A DNA stretch of 64,000 bases from Archivesica marissinica (GCA_014843695.1 CM026403.1:42374572-42438571), one strand, 5' to 3'. Positions 47,156-57,215 are shown, counted from the first letter of the stretch. Notes: a model not told the origin generated them from the sequence alone. Numbers and translations: made by a program.

Positions 47156-47247
47156 ATAAATATCAATATCTAGCTCCTTGTCCCGGTCCTAGTCCAGTTC
47201 ACAAACATCAATATCTAGGTCATTGTCCCGGTCCTAGTCCAGTTCAC
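47156..47247 (-). repeat. Array C, copy 1, last units before the exon
   Basis: The two units between the hAT right border and the end of the vWA2 exon continue the 45-bp array (GGTCATTGTCCCGGTCCTAG variants). The matching units in copy 2 are at 59640-59773. Confidence 0.85.
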
Positions 47248-47814
47248 AAACATCAAAGTACAGTGAGCCAATCATTGAATACAACACATTGTAGTTGGTG
47301 TTGGCCTCATTTCCTAGTACATATACATGCGCAGGACTTGAAGCAATGTGCAGCAGTGACGTCATATTAATATCGGGTGGGACACCAATCGCCATAGTGA
47401 CAAGTGTAACACCAGTGTTCTTTAGATTTTCCGCTTCAGTCATTAATTCTTGCAGATTATCATTTGTGAATTTCCCATTCGTGAAAAGCAATGCTAGTTT
47501 TCGTTTGCCAGTCCTTGCACCCGTTGAAGAATGAAACGCAGATTGCTTCAAATGTCGTAGAGCGTTTGTGACATTTGCAGCAGACGAGTCATCCTGTGCA
47601 TGTGCACAATCATATCTGAGACAGTGGAGTACTCGTTGAAGTGGAAAATATGTTCAATATTAGCTGCAAACTGGGTACAGCTAATGTGCACGTCATCTGT
47701 TCCGACAGGAATCCTCTCCATTAAGACATCCAATCTGAGTGTAATACTTCACAAGAGTTATATCATTGGACGCATCGATCATCAGGGCAACGTCAGTGGT
47801 ACCATGGTAACAAT
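47248..47814 (-). pseudogene. vWA2 domain exon, copy 1, broken by two deletions
   Basis: This is the counterpart of the intact exon at 59774-60358. It starts after the acceptor gtgtttcag (47816-47815) with CYHGTTDVALMIDAS and ends ...SLYFDV at a possible weak donor, T|gtgaac. Relative to copy 2 it lacks 8 bp at 47733/47734 and 10 bp at 47588/47589. The total of 18 keeps the final frame but shifts the frame between the two points, giving a TGA at 47693-47695. A protein from this copy would stop about 40 residues into the domain. The deletions may be real or consensus errors. Both lie in stretches with short direct repeats. Confidence 0.8.
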
Positions 47815-49233
47815 CTGAAACACGAGAGCATTAAAACAACGTCACGATGGTACCATGGTAACAATCTGAAACATGAGATCATTAAATTACGTCACGATGG
47901 TACCATGGTAACAATCTGAAACAGAAGATCATTAAAACAACGTCACGATGGTACCATGGTAACAATCTGAAATATGAGATCATTAAAACAACTTCACGAT
48001 GGTACCATGGTAACAATCTGAAACACGAGATCATTAAAACAACGTCACGATGGTACCATGGTAACAATCTGAAACACGAGATCATTAAAACAACTTCACG
48101 ATGTTACCATGGTAACAATCTGAAACCGAAGATCATTAAAACAACGTCACGGTGGTACCATGGTAACAACATGCAACACGAGTTCACCAGAATAACGTCA
48201 CGGTGGTACGATAGTAACAATCTGAAACAGGAGATCGTCTGACCAACGTCAGTAGTACCATGGTAACAATCTGAAACATGAGACCATCAGAGCAACGTCA
48301 GTGGTACCATGGTAACAATCTGAAACATGAGACCATCAGAGCAACGTCAGTGGTACCATGGTAACAATCTGAAACATGAGACCATCAGTGCAACGTCAGT
48401 GGTACCATGGTAACACTCTGAAACATGAGACCATCAGTGCAACGTCAGTGGTACCATGGTAACAATCTGAAACATGAGACCATCAGTGCAACGTCAGTGG
48501 TACCATGGTAACAATCTGAAACAGGAGACCATCAGTGCAACGTCAGTGGTACCATGGTAACAATCTGAAACAGGAGACCATCAGTGCAACGTCAGTGGTA
48601 CCATGGTAACAATCTGAAACAGGAGACCATCAGTGCAACGTCAGTGGTACCATGGTAACAATCTGAAACAGGAGACCATCAGTGCAACGTCAGTGGTACC
48701 ATGGTAACAATCTGAAACAGGAGACCATCAGTGCAACGTCAGTGGTACCATGGTAACAATCTGAAACAGGAGACCATCAGTGCAACGTCAGTGGTACCAT
48801 GGTAACAATCTGAAACAGGAGACCATCAGTGCAACGTCAGTGGTACCATGGTAACAATCTGAAACAGGAGACCATCAGTGCAACGTCAGTGGTACCATGG
48901 TAACAATCTGAAACAGGAGACCATCAGTGCAACGTCAGTGGTACCATGGTAACAATCTGAAACAGGAGACCATCAGTGCAACGTCAGTGGTACCATGGTA
49001 ACAATCTGAAACATGAGACCATCAGTGCTACTTCAGTGGTACCATGGTAACAATCTGAAACATGAGACCATCAGTGCAACGTCAGTGGTACCATGGTAAC
49101 AATCTGAAACATGAGACCATCAGTGCAACTTCAGTGGTACCATGGTAACAATCTGAAACATGAGACCATCAGTGCAACTTCAGTGATACCATTGTAACAA
49201 TCTCAAACACGTGATCGTCAGAGCAACGTCAGT
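47788..49233 (-). repeat. Array A, copy 1: repeated 3' splice site plus exon start
   Basis: On the minus strand the 49-bp unit is ATTGTTACCATGGTACCACT, GACGTTGCACTGATGGTC, TCCTGTTTCAG. The first 38 nt equal the beginning of the vWA2 exon (36 of 38 identical), and the last 11 nt are a pyrimidine-rich tract with AG, as directly before the real exon. About 28 units are present. Units next to the exon are a 51-bp subtype (ATCGTGACGTTGTTTTAATG), those farther away the 49-bp subtype. Each unit is a potential acceptor. Use of an upstream unit would shift the frame (49 bp) or meet TAA (51-bp type). Confidence 0.9.
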
Positions 49234-49252
49234 CGAAACTTGCCTCACCTGA

Positions 49253-49418
49253 TTTCGTCGATTACTCGTGACATTAGAATTTCCTGAATTGACTTACGTC
49301 CATTATGCGTATACGCGTGACATTAGAATGTCCACCTTTGACGTTCGTCCATTACGCATGGTACCATGGTAACAATTACGCGTGACTTTAGAATTTCCTC
49401 ACTTGACTTTCGTCCAAA
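49253..49418. repeat. About 60-bp degenerate repeat, 3 units
   Basis: CGTGACATTAGAATTTCCTG, CGTGACATTAGAATGTCCAC and CGTGACTTTAGAATTTCCTC, each followed by TTGACNTNCGTCCA. The third is preceded by an array A fragment (CATGGTACCATGGTAACAAT). Also present at 61456-61619. Confidence 0.8.
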
Positions 49419-49475
49419 ATTAATTTGTATAAGCTATGCAATATAGCTTTTGACCGACATATAATGAAACAATCA

Positions 49476-49680
49476 CGTTTGTTTTAAACTTTATTTATTT
49501 TAAAACGAATGCGAAACAAGTTCTAATAACTTATATTAATAACTCTCGTTGGCGCGGATGAACGCGTAAACGTGGTCATTCGTATGGGGGGGGGGGGGAC
49601 CGGAGTACCCGGAGAAAACCCACCTGTCCGATCTGGCGACCACCGTACCATCTCACACATTGCATTGATCGTCAAATATA
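49476..49680 (-). mobile_element. SINE family D, head truncated
   Basis: It shares AAACTTTATTTATTTTAAAA, AACTCTCGTTGGCG, CGTAAACGTGGTCATTCGT, CGGAGAAAACCCACCTGTC and GGCGACCACCGTACCATCTC with the fuller copy at 55347-55860. The tRNA-like head is missing after TTGCATTGATCG. A G homopolymer at 49587-49598 differs in length from copy 2. Confidence 0.75.
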
Positions 49681-49722
49681 GCCATACTACATACCACAAT
49701 AGTCACTTAAATGTGTAAAATA

Positions 49723-49953
49723 GAAGTCGTGATAGCGCCGTGGATGCGCGTTCGCTTCAGGTGCGAAAGGTCCGGGGTTCGAGCCCCACTGGAGCCGTTA
49801 CGATTGTGCTCTTAGGCAAGGCATTTAAATTCCACGTTGCCTCTTCTCTCTCCCTCGTGGCGATGGATGCCATCAGGAATGTGGTCTCGAGAGTGATTTA
49901 TATAAGTTGAAATAACTTGTTTCGCAATCGAGTTAAAATAAATTTGTATAAAC
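49723..49953 (+). mobile_element. SINE family B with TSD, copy 1
   Basis: The head has A box TAGCGCCGTGG, arm TTCGCTTCAGGTGCGAA (loop TTCAGGT, CAG, leucine-like) and B-box region GGGGTTCGAGCCCC. The body has CTTCTCTCTCCCTCGTGG, CATCAGGAATGTGGTCTCG and ACTTGTTTCGCAATCGAG. Flanked by taaatgtgtaaa(a/g)ta at 49708-49722 and 49954-49968. Confidence 0.9.
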
Positions 49954-50156
49954 TAAATGTGTAAAGTAAGTATACAAGACTATTCTTCCAGTGTATGTGG
50001 TATTAGCACTGATTACATATATAATACAACATGGGTTACGGTTGGTTTAAAATTGCGTAATGGAAATAGTTATCAAGGCATTCTTTCATTATGTCTAAGC
50101 ATATATAGAATCACATTTGTCCAGTGCATCTGACATTGTAAATGTTTTGCGTGAAT

Positions 50157-52800
50157 CGTAGTACATACCTGGACATCGTAGTACATACCTGTACATCGTA
50201 GTACATACCTGGGCATCGTAGTACATACCTGGACATCGTAGTACATACCTGTACATCGTAGTACATACCTGGGCATCGTATGGGCATCGTAGTACATACC
50301 TGGACATCGTAGTACATACCTGGACATCGTAGTACATACCTGGGCATCGTAGTACATACCTGGACATCGTAGTACATACCTGGACATCGTAGTACATACC
50401 TGGGCATCGTAGTACATACCTGTACATCGTAGTACATACCTGGACATCTGGACATCGTAGTACATACCTGTACATCGTAGTACATACCTGGACATCTGGA
50501 CATCGTAGTACATACCTGGACATCTGGACATCGTAGTACATACCTACCTGGACATCGTAGTACATACCTGGACATCGTAGTACACCTGGACATCGTAGTA
50601 CATACCTGGACATCTGGACATCGTAGTACATACCTGTACATCGTAGTACATACCTGGACATCGTAGTACATACCTGGCATCGTAGTACATACCTGGGCAT
50701 CGTAGTACATACCTGGACATCGTAGTACATACCTGGACATCGTAGTACATACCTGGACATCTGGACATCGTAGTACATACCTGGACATCGTAGTACATAC
50801 CTGGGCATCGTAGTACATACCTGTACATCGTAGTACATACCTGTACATCGTAGTACATACCTGGACATCTGGACATCGTAGTACATACCTGTACATCGTA
50901 GTACATACCTGTACATCGTAGTACATACCTGGACATCTGGACATCGTAGTACATACCTACCTGGACATCGTAGTACATACCTGGACATCGTAGTACATAC
51001 CTGGACATCGTAGTACATACCTGGACATCTGGACATCGTAGTACATACCTGCACATCGTAGTACATACCTGGACATCGTAGTACATACCTGGACATCGTA
51101 GTACATACCTGGACATCTGGACATCGTAGTACATACCTGGACATCTGGACATCGTAGTACATACCTACCTGGACATCGTAGTACATACCTGGACATCTGG
51201 ACATCGTAGTACATACCTACCTGGACATCGTAGTACATACCTGTACATCGTAGTACATACCTGGACATCGTAGTACATACCTGGACATCTGGACATCGTA
51301 GTACATACCTGGACATCGTAGTACATACCTGGACATCGTAGTACATACCTGTACATCGTAGTACATACCTGGACATCGTAGTACATACCTGGACATCTGG
51401 ATATCGTAGTACATACCTGGACATCGTAGTACATACCTGGACATCGTAGTACATACCTGGACATCGTAATACATACCTGGACATCGTAGTACATACCTAC
51501 CTGGACATCGTAGTACATACCTGGACATCGTAGTACATACCTGGACATCGTAGTACATACATGGGCATCGTAGTACATACCTGTACATCGTAGTACATAC
51601 CTGTACATCGTAGTACATACCTGGACATCGTAGTACATACCTGGGCATCGTAGTACATACCTGTACATCGTAGTACATACCTGGACATCTGGACATCGTA
51701 GTACATACCTACCTGGACATCGTAGTACATACCTGGACATCGTAGTACATACCTGGACATCGTAGTACATACCTGGGCATCGTAGTACATACCTGGACAT
51801 CGTAGTACATACCTGGGCATCGTAGTACATACATGTACATCGTAGTACATACCTGTACATCGTAGTACATACCTGGACATCGTAGTACATACCTGGCATC
51901 GTAGTACATACCTGTACATCGTAGTACATACCTGGACATCGTAGTACATACCTGTACATCGTAGTACATACCTGGACTCGTAGTACATACCTGGACATCG
52001 TAGTACATACCTGTACATCGTAGTACATACCTGGGCATCGTAGTACATACCTGGGCATCGTAATACATACCTGTACATGGTAGTACATACCTGGACATCG
52101 TAGTACATACCTGGACATCGTAGTACATACCTGGGCATCGTAGTACATACCTGGGCATCGTAGTACATACCTGTACATCGTAGTACATACCTGGACATCT
52201 GGACATCGTAGTACATACCTGGGCATCGTAGTACATACCTGGACATCGTAGTACATACCTGGGCATCGTAGTACATACCTGGGCATCGTAGTACATACCT
52301 GGGCATCGTAGTACATACCTGGACATCGTAGTACATACCTGTCATCGTAGTACATACCTGGACATCTGGACATCGTAGTACATACCTGGGCATCGTAGTA
52401 CATACCTGGACATCTGGACATCGTAGTACAACTGTACATCGTAGTACATACCTGGACATCTGGACATCGTAGTACATACCTGGCAACAACCCCAGTACAT
52501 ACCTGGGCATCGTAGTACATACCTGGGCATCGTAGTACATACCTGGACATCGTAGTACATACCTGTACATCGTAGTACATACCTGGACATCTGGACATCG
52601 TAGTACATACCTGGGCATCGTAGTACATACCTGGACATCGTAGTACATACCTGTACATCGTAGTACATACCTGGACATCTGGACATCGTAGTACATACCT
52701 GGACATCGTAGTACATACCTGTACATCGTAGTACATACCTGGACATCTGGACATCGTAGTACATACCTGGACGTCGTAATGTATATCTGGACGTCGTAAT
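50157..52800 (-). repeat. Array B, copy 1: repeated 5' splice-site-like unit
   Basis: On the minus strand the 20-bp unit is ATGTCCAGGTATGTACTACG, giving CAG|gtatgt in every unit. There are about 125 units, with variants gtacag and gcccag and an 8-10-bp insert (ATGTCCAG doubled). It lies just inside the intron after vWA1, whose real donor is CCTG|gtatgc at 52875/52874. The first degenerate units begin about 40 bp downstream (ACGTCCAGGTATATATAACG). Repetitive frames such as CTTMSRYVLRCPGMYYDVQV are translations of the unit. Confidence 0.9.
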
Positions 52801-52874
52801 GTATACATGGACGTCGTTATATATACCTGGACGTTCGTTTATGGAACTTAGAATCATACAATTGAAATGCATAC

Positions 52875-53438
52875 CAGGACACGCGTCCATTACTTGTGAT
52901 TTTAGAATAACGTTGACGGCATCTGTGCTGCTGACAGGAAACACGTTCTTCCAATGACTGGCAATGTGTAGCAGCTCTTCGTGCCTCACCTGGCTACCTA
53001 CGCCAATTGAAATCACTGTAACGCCACCTTGTTTCAAATAGTCTGCCTGCTGTATTGTATCAACGGGATCTGATAACAGGCCGTCACTCAGAACGATCAC
53101 GTATTTATCCGCATCCAGACGGGCACCTTTGGTAGCTGTCAATACATCGTCTCGTATGATTTGGAGACCTTTTCCTGTAAAGCTCGGTCCATTTTCATAC
53201 AGTACATTATCTACTGCGGACATAACAGACGTATGTGTAGCATACTTGTTCAGATAGAATTGTACCGCTGTATTTAGGGAAACAGTTACTAAGGCGATTT
53301 GGAAATCGTTTGGTCCGAGTGTAAGTTTTGAAACAAAGTCGTTGACATATTGTTTCTGTGTTTCAAATTGTTCCGGAAGTTGACTGTAAGACGCATCCAA
53401 TAGAAACACTACTTCCGCACCAGCTGGCTTGCACATAT
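52875..53438 (-). CDS. vWA1 domain exon, copy 1
   Basis: One exon codes for a complete von Willebrand factor A domain, an extracellular adhesion or matrix module. It has 564 nt, acceptor accttctag before 53438, donor CCTG|gtatgc at 52875, phase 1 at both ends. Residues: Cys2, the MIDAS motif DASYS at 14-18 in FLLDASYSQ, Thr87 in SFTGKG, Asp118 in VLSDG, and Cys186 near the end to pair with Cys2. The metal-binding set is complete. Upstream on the same strand are EGF exons 54873-54982 and 56433-56546, and downstream is vWA2. The order suggests a secreted mosaic matrix protein of matrilin or collagen VI type. The exact family cannot be told from these exons. Open sequence beyond both splice sites is intron. 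Confidence 0.85.
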
Positions 53439-53531
53439 CTAGAAGGTACGAAATGCGATTATGCATATCAGAAATAAGTTTGAATAAGAACTGAAAAGAA
53501 CTGACCAATTTGAAACTCCAATGTATATGGG

Positions 53532-53716
53532 GCGCCGTTTTGCTATTTATTCAGTATTTATGGATATCCAAATAAATCGATTTTTGGATATTCATAATTC
53601 GATTTTTGGATATACATAAATCGATTTTGATTATTGGATATCCATAATTCAATTTTGGGATAACCATAATTCTATTTTTGGATATCCATAAATGCTGAAT
53701 AAATAGCAAAACGGCG
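53532..53716. mobile_element. Foldback element with GGATATCC words
   Basis: The left end CGCCGTTTTGCTATTTATTC continues AGTATTTATGGATATCC. The right end gives the inverted copy, TGGATATCCATAAATGCTGA then ATAAATAGCAAAACGGCG. The arms are about 40 bp with one mismatch. The interior is a string of TGGATATCCATAATTCGATT-like words, continuing past the right arm to about 53810. It lies in the intron about 95 bp before the vWA1 acceptor. Confidence 0.75.
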
Positions 53717-53989
53717 AGCCTGGAATTATGGATATCCAAAAATCGAAATATGGATATCCAAAATTACAATTATGGATTTCCAAAACAAGATTATTGGATA
53801 TCCATAAATAGCTTAGTGAAATGGGGACTGGTGAATTGGGAACTTTTTTAAAATTATTTATATATACAGTGATTTAAGCAAACCGGCAAAGGTATAATTC
53901 ATAGCATCTGTTAATTTAGTTGTGTACAGATTATACATGCAATATGCAAAGTAGAAATACAGATTGGAAATGGAATGTTATACAGGGTT

Positions 53990-54258
53990 CGTGTGTTTTA
54001 CGTTTATTTATCATCGCTACCGGTTGCCCATATGAACGACGCCTCCTGAAGAGCTTTGTCATTTTAGATTTATTTTGTGGAGGATATTGCAATGATACAG
54101 ACAGAGACCCATTCAAGAGTTCCTCTGATTATTTTACGTGCATGGTGCATGGTGCACAGACACGAGACCTCGGTTTAAAGTCCCATCTGAAAGACTGTTA
54201 ATTTTATTAGGGTCAGAGGGGGGGTCGAACCTGCGATCCCTGGATTACCAGTCCAGCG
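53990..54258 (-). mobile_element. SINE family A
   Basis: Tail TTTTACGTTTATTTATCATC, domain CCGGTTGCCCATATGAACGA, body with a small GCATGGT duplication at 54138-54152, and B box GGGTCGAACCTGCGATCCC. The A-box end is truncated after CCAGTCCAGCG. Confidence 0.85.
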
Positions 54259-54420
54259 CCCTTCGGATAAGTGTGTTTTACATGAAAAACAATATAACTA
54301 TATAAATACATAGTTTTAAACATTTTGGAATATTTTTAGTTGTTCAGTTTGTGTTTTGTAATAAAGATTTGATATATTTTTGATTGAATCCTTCGTATTT
54401 CGTTTTCATGTAATAATAAT

Positions 54421-54775
54421 CATATAATGTAGATGTGCGTTTTCTATGTCCTCTAGTATATAATGTAGATGTGCGTTTTCTATGTCCTCTAGTATATAAT
54501 GTAGGTGTGCGTTTTCTATGTCCTCTAGTATATCATGTAGGTGTGCGTTTTCTATGTCCTCTAGTATATAATGTAGGTGTGCGTTTTCTATGTCCTCTAG
54601 TATATCATGTAGGTGTGCGTTTTCTATGTCCTCTAGTATATCATGTAGATATGCGTTTTCTATGTCCTCTAGTATAGCATGTAGGTGTGCGTTTTCTATG
54701 TCCTCTAGTATATCATGTAGGTATGCGTTTTCTATGTCCTCTAGTATATCATGTAGGTGTGCGTTTTCTATGCAT
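54421..54775. repeat. 36-bp minisatellite, about 9.5 units
   Basis: The unit is TATATAATGTAGGTGTGCGT + TTTCTATGTCCTCTAG with ATA/ATC and GGTG/GATA variants. It lies in the intron between the EGF exon 54873-54982 and vWA1. Confidence 0.95.
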
Positions 54776-54872
54776 GCAAACTGGATATAACTGGTTTATA
54801 AAGAATACAATTGTTTGATCCTGTTTTATACAAGGACACCGTTTATAAACAAGATTTTATAAACATACTGAC

Positions 54873-54982
54873 CTGTCTCGCAGTGAGCGCCGGGAACCCT
54901 TCACTACACATGCACGTGTATCCTGTTGCATTTTCCTGACACGTTGCCCCATTATGACACGGCGCACTGGTACATTGGATTT
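54873..54982 (-). CDS. EGF-like domain exon with one base missing
   Basis: Acceptor ag at 54984-54983, donor ACAG|gtcagt at 54873/54872. Reading in phase 1 gives IQCTSAPCHNGATCQENATG, then YTCMCSEGF. That is five of the six EGF cysteines with the usual GYTCMCSEGF end. The exon is 110 nt, one short of a multiple of three. After GGGTTCCC the frame must move by one base for the rest to read PGAHCET with the sixth cysteine. The missing base lies in a C run, so a homopolymer consensus error is likely. A real frameshift is possible. Corrected, the exon would be phase 1-1 like its neighbours. Confidence 0.75.
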
Positions 54983-55042
54983 CTAAATGTAGTTTTAAAA
55001 AATATTTAGTATTACTCTTTCTATATCGATTTGTTTTTATTT

Positions 55043-55288
55043 TATTTTATTTAGCGTTGCTACTGGGTGCCAATTTGAGCAAAAGGCAGTTTACCTAGCA
55101 ACACCTTTCCTGGGCAAGCTCCGGCGGTTAACCAGTACTTGGTGCACCAACCTCCGTAAGAAACTGCCAATGTTTTCATATAAAGAGACACAGTCTGAGC
55201 TCGGCTCGAACCCGTGACCAACATTGATGATAGGCTACAGTGGTATACAAGTCAGCGACCTTAACCACTAGACCACGTAGGCGGCATT
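55043..55288 (-). mobile_element. SINE family C
   Basis: On the minus strand it has the head CCTACGTGGTCTAGTGGTTA + AGGTCGCTGAC and B box CACGGGTTCGAGCCGAG. The body has CTTTATATGAAAACATTGGC, TTTCTTACGGAGGTTGG, CCAGGAAAGGTGTTGCTAGG and GTAGCAACGCTAAATAAAA. Full length. Confidence 0.8.
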
Positions 55289-55346
55289 CTCGCATTCTCT
55301 CCCAATGTGTGCGCTAACACCCTCATAATTACCATGGGAGGGGGTC

Positions 55347-55860
55347 TAAAGTTTAAACTTTATTTATTTTACAACGATTGCGAAGCAAGTTCTAACAACT
55401 TATATTAATTATTAATTATATTGGAAGTCGTGATAGCGCAGTGGGTGCGCGTTCTCTTCAGGTGCGAAAGGTCCGGAGTTCGAGCCCCGCTGGAGCCGTT
55501 ACGATTGTGCCCTTACGCAAGGCATTTAAATTCCACTCTGCCTCTTCTCTCTCCCTCGTTGCGATGGATTCCATCAGGAATGAGGTCTCGAGAGTGATTA
55601 TTATAAGTTGAAAGAACTTGTTTCGCAATCGAGCTAAAATGAATGTGTATAGACTAACTTATATTAATCGCTCTCGTTGGCGAATGAAAGCGTAAATGTG
55701 GTCATTCGTGTGGGAGGAAACCGGAGTACCAGGAGAAAACCCACCTGTCTTATCTGGCGACCACCGTACCATCTCACATACCTCCCAGTCCGAGAATCGA
55801 ACCCGGGTTGCATTGATGAGAAGCGAGCGCGCTAACCACTGCGTTAATTGGACAGGGGGT
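55347..55860 (-). mobile_element. SINE family D, split by a family B SINE
   Basis: On the minus strand the head is TTAACGCAGTGGTTAGCGCG + CTCGCTTCTCATCAATG, with B box GGGTTCGATTCTCGG. The body includes GAGATGGTACGGTGGTCGCC and CCGGTTTCCTCCCACACGAA. The 3' part (55347-55409) is separated from the rest by the insert at 55410-55655. Confidence 0.75.
55410..55655 (+). mobile_element. SINE family B inserted in family D
   Basis: Flanked by a perfect 13-bp duplication, aacttatattaat, at 55397-55409 and 55656-55668. The head has the perfect A box TAGCGCAGTGG, arm region TTCTCTTCAGGTGCGAA and B-box region GGAGTTCGAGCCCC. It serves as the best reference for the head from which the 40190-42459 array seems to derive. 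Confidence 0.9.
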
Positions 55861-55919
55861 GTTATGAGGGTCTCACGAGAAAATCCAAGATTATTCTTCA
55901 TAAAACAAACAAACATCTA

Positions 55920-56432
55920 GTTACATTCTAATAATCCAATCAGAACGCTCGTTTCAACGCGAACTGCGCCGCTTGAGAAATTTTCAAAACAAATTGAAAA
56001 ATTCTACGAAATCTCTTTTTGACGTACATTTTTGCCGAATAAACCTACACGTTAGTGGAAACACATTTTATTGATAATGTTATTCACTGTTAAAACTCTC
56101 CCGTCGAAGATTTTTTTATTGCTGACAGAACCCGTGTCCTAGTATGGAAATGTGACCTGCTATGGCCAATGTCTGTGGCAATTGTTTGCAAAGTATACAT
56201 GCATGCAGCTTAAAGTTGTGTTTTATTTGAAGAACAATATAAAGAATCGGGATAGGCGTTATATTTGGACAGATTTGTTCAAAATTGTTTCAGATAGGGC
56301 CATTTTACTGATCGATGCGAAATCTGACATCCCACAGAGTAGAATCCCTGTACTTAAATATATATACTAGTACCCCCAAACGTGCCGAATCCCTGTGGCT
56401 CAAATATATGAAAGTGTGCGACCATTTATCAC
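55920..56432. other. Intronic sequence, no recognised feature
   Basis: About 500 bp between a SINE and the EGF exon. Plus-strand frames here overlap the exon on the opposite strand and have no support. Confidence 0.45.
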
Positions 56433-56546
56433 CTGTCAGTTCACAGTTATGTCCCTTGTACCCTTGCCAACATTTGCATGTGTATGTATTTCCACCCGAC
56501 TCATTACAGCTGCCGAAAATGCACGGGAAGCTTGAACACGAACCGT
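56433..56546 (-). CDS. EGF-like domain exon
   Basis: Acceptor tttgcag before 56546, donor ACAG|gtgata at 56433/56432; 114 nt, phase 1-1. The translation is GSCSSFPCIFGSCNESGGNT, YTCKCWQGYKGHNCELT. It has six cysteines in EGF spacing, with the typical YTCKCWQGYKGHNC end and no calcium-binding D-x-D/E start. It is a typical shuffled extracellular module. The next exon of the same gene toward the 3' end is EGF 54873-54982. Exons further 5' would lie beyond gap 2 or outside the window. Confidence 0.85.
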
Positions 56547-56999
56547 CTGCAAACAGTTTTCAAGGTCGACATTATATACATGTATATAACAATATTGATT
56601 ATCAATACGATTCTATTTAACGAGACAAGACATTTGAACAACTAAATCAACATACAAGGAGGCAATCAACAAAGCATGAATTGTCACATTGCAACAGGCG
56701 CAAACGATAACTGGATTAGAAAGTATATAAAGATGGTTTTTTTCTTTGCATTTTTTAAATTTAAGTTTATTTATCGTCGCTACCCAGTACCGTAGCCAGG
56801 CGCAAATTTCAACCGAGGCAATCTAGGAGGTCAGGAGGCATGCTCCCCCTATTGGGGTATAGAAGCGATTTCCTGCGTTTTCTGATTTAATGAGTTTAGA
56901 CGTATAATTATGTACAGTCAACATTTTATACAGCAAAGGGATATTTTTACATTTTATTTATTTAATTTTTCATTTTATTTTATTTTTTGCTTTGGAAAT
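56547..56999. other. Intronic sequence, no recognised feature
   Basis: AT-rich, with a piece near 56760-56830 (AAGTTTATTTATCGTCGCTA) resembling a family A SINE tail without a body. Confidence 0.4.
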
Positions 57000-57215
57000 T
57001 TTAACCGTTTGCTACGGGCCTGCTACCGATTCCCCATTTAAGCGACGGCTAGTTTACCTAACAACACCTGTCCTAGGCAGGCTCCAGTGGTCAAACAGTA
57101 CGTGATCCACCAACCTCCGTAAGAAACTGGCAACCTGTTCATATAAAGAGACACGGTCTGAGCTAGTCTCGAACCCGTGACCATCAGTGATGATAGGTTA
57201 CAGTGGTATGGTGGA
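57000..57215 (-). mobile_element. SINE family C, head partly lost
   Basis: It shares ACCTAACAACACCTGTCC, CCTCCGTAAGAAACTGGCAA, CATATAAAGAGACACGGTCT and CTCGAACCCGTGACCA with 55043-55288. The A-box end is cut near 57210. Confidence 0.75.

Larger units (their letters stand above)
43440..53545. repeat. Duplicated block, copy 1 (array C, vWA2, array A, SINEs, array B, vWA1)
   Basis: Every landmark reappears in the same order and strand at 58876-64000. The first 430 bp (43440-43870 versus 58876-59306) differ by about one base, and the 564-bp vWA1 exons differ at four bases. Array lengths differ, copy 1 has the hAT insertion, and copy 1 lacks about 20 bp before the SINE at 49723. It could be a true tandem duplication or two haplotypes placed in series. 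Confidence 0.85.

Noticed and set aside
50073..52808. Minus-strand frames with CTTMSRYVLRCPGMYYDVQV repeats, partly joined to vWA1
   Set aside because: The part after GMHF is intron. A good donor CCTG|gtatgc precedes it, and the 20-bp unit rotates through all frames.
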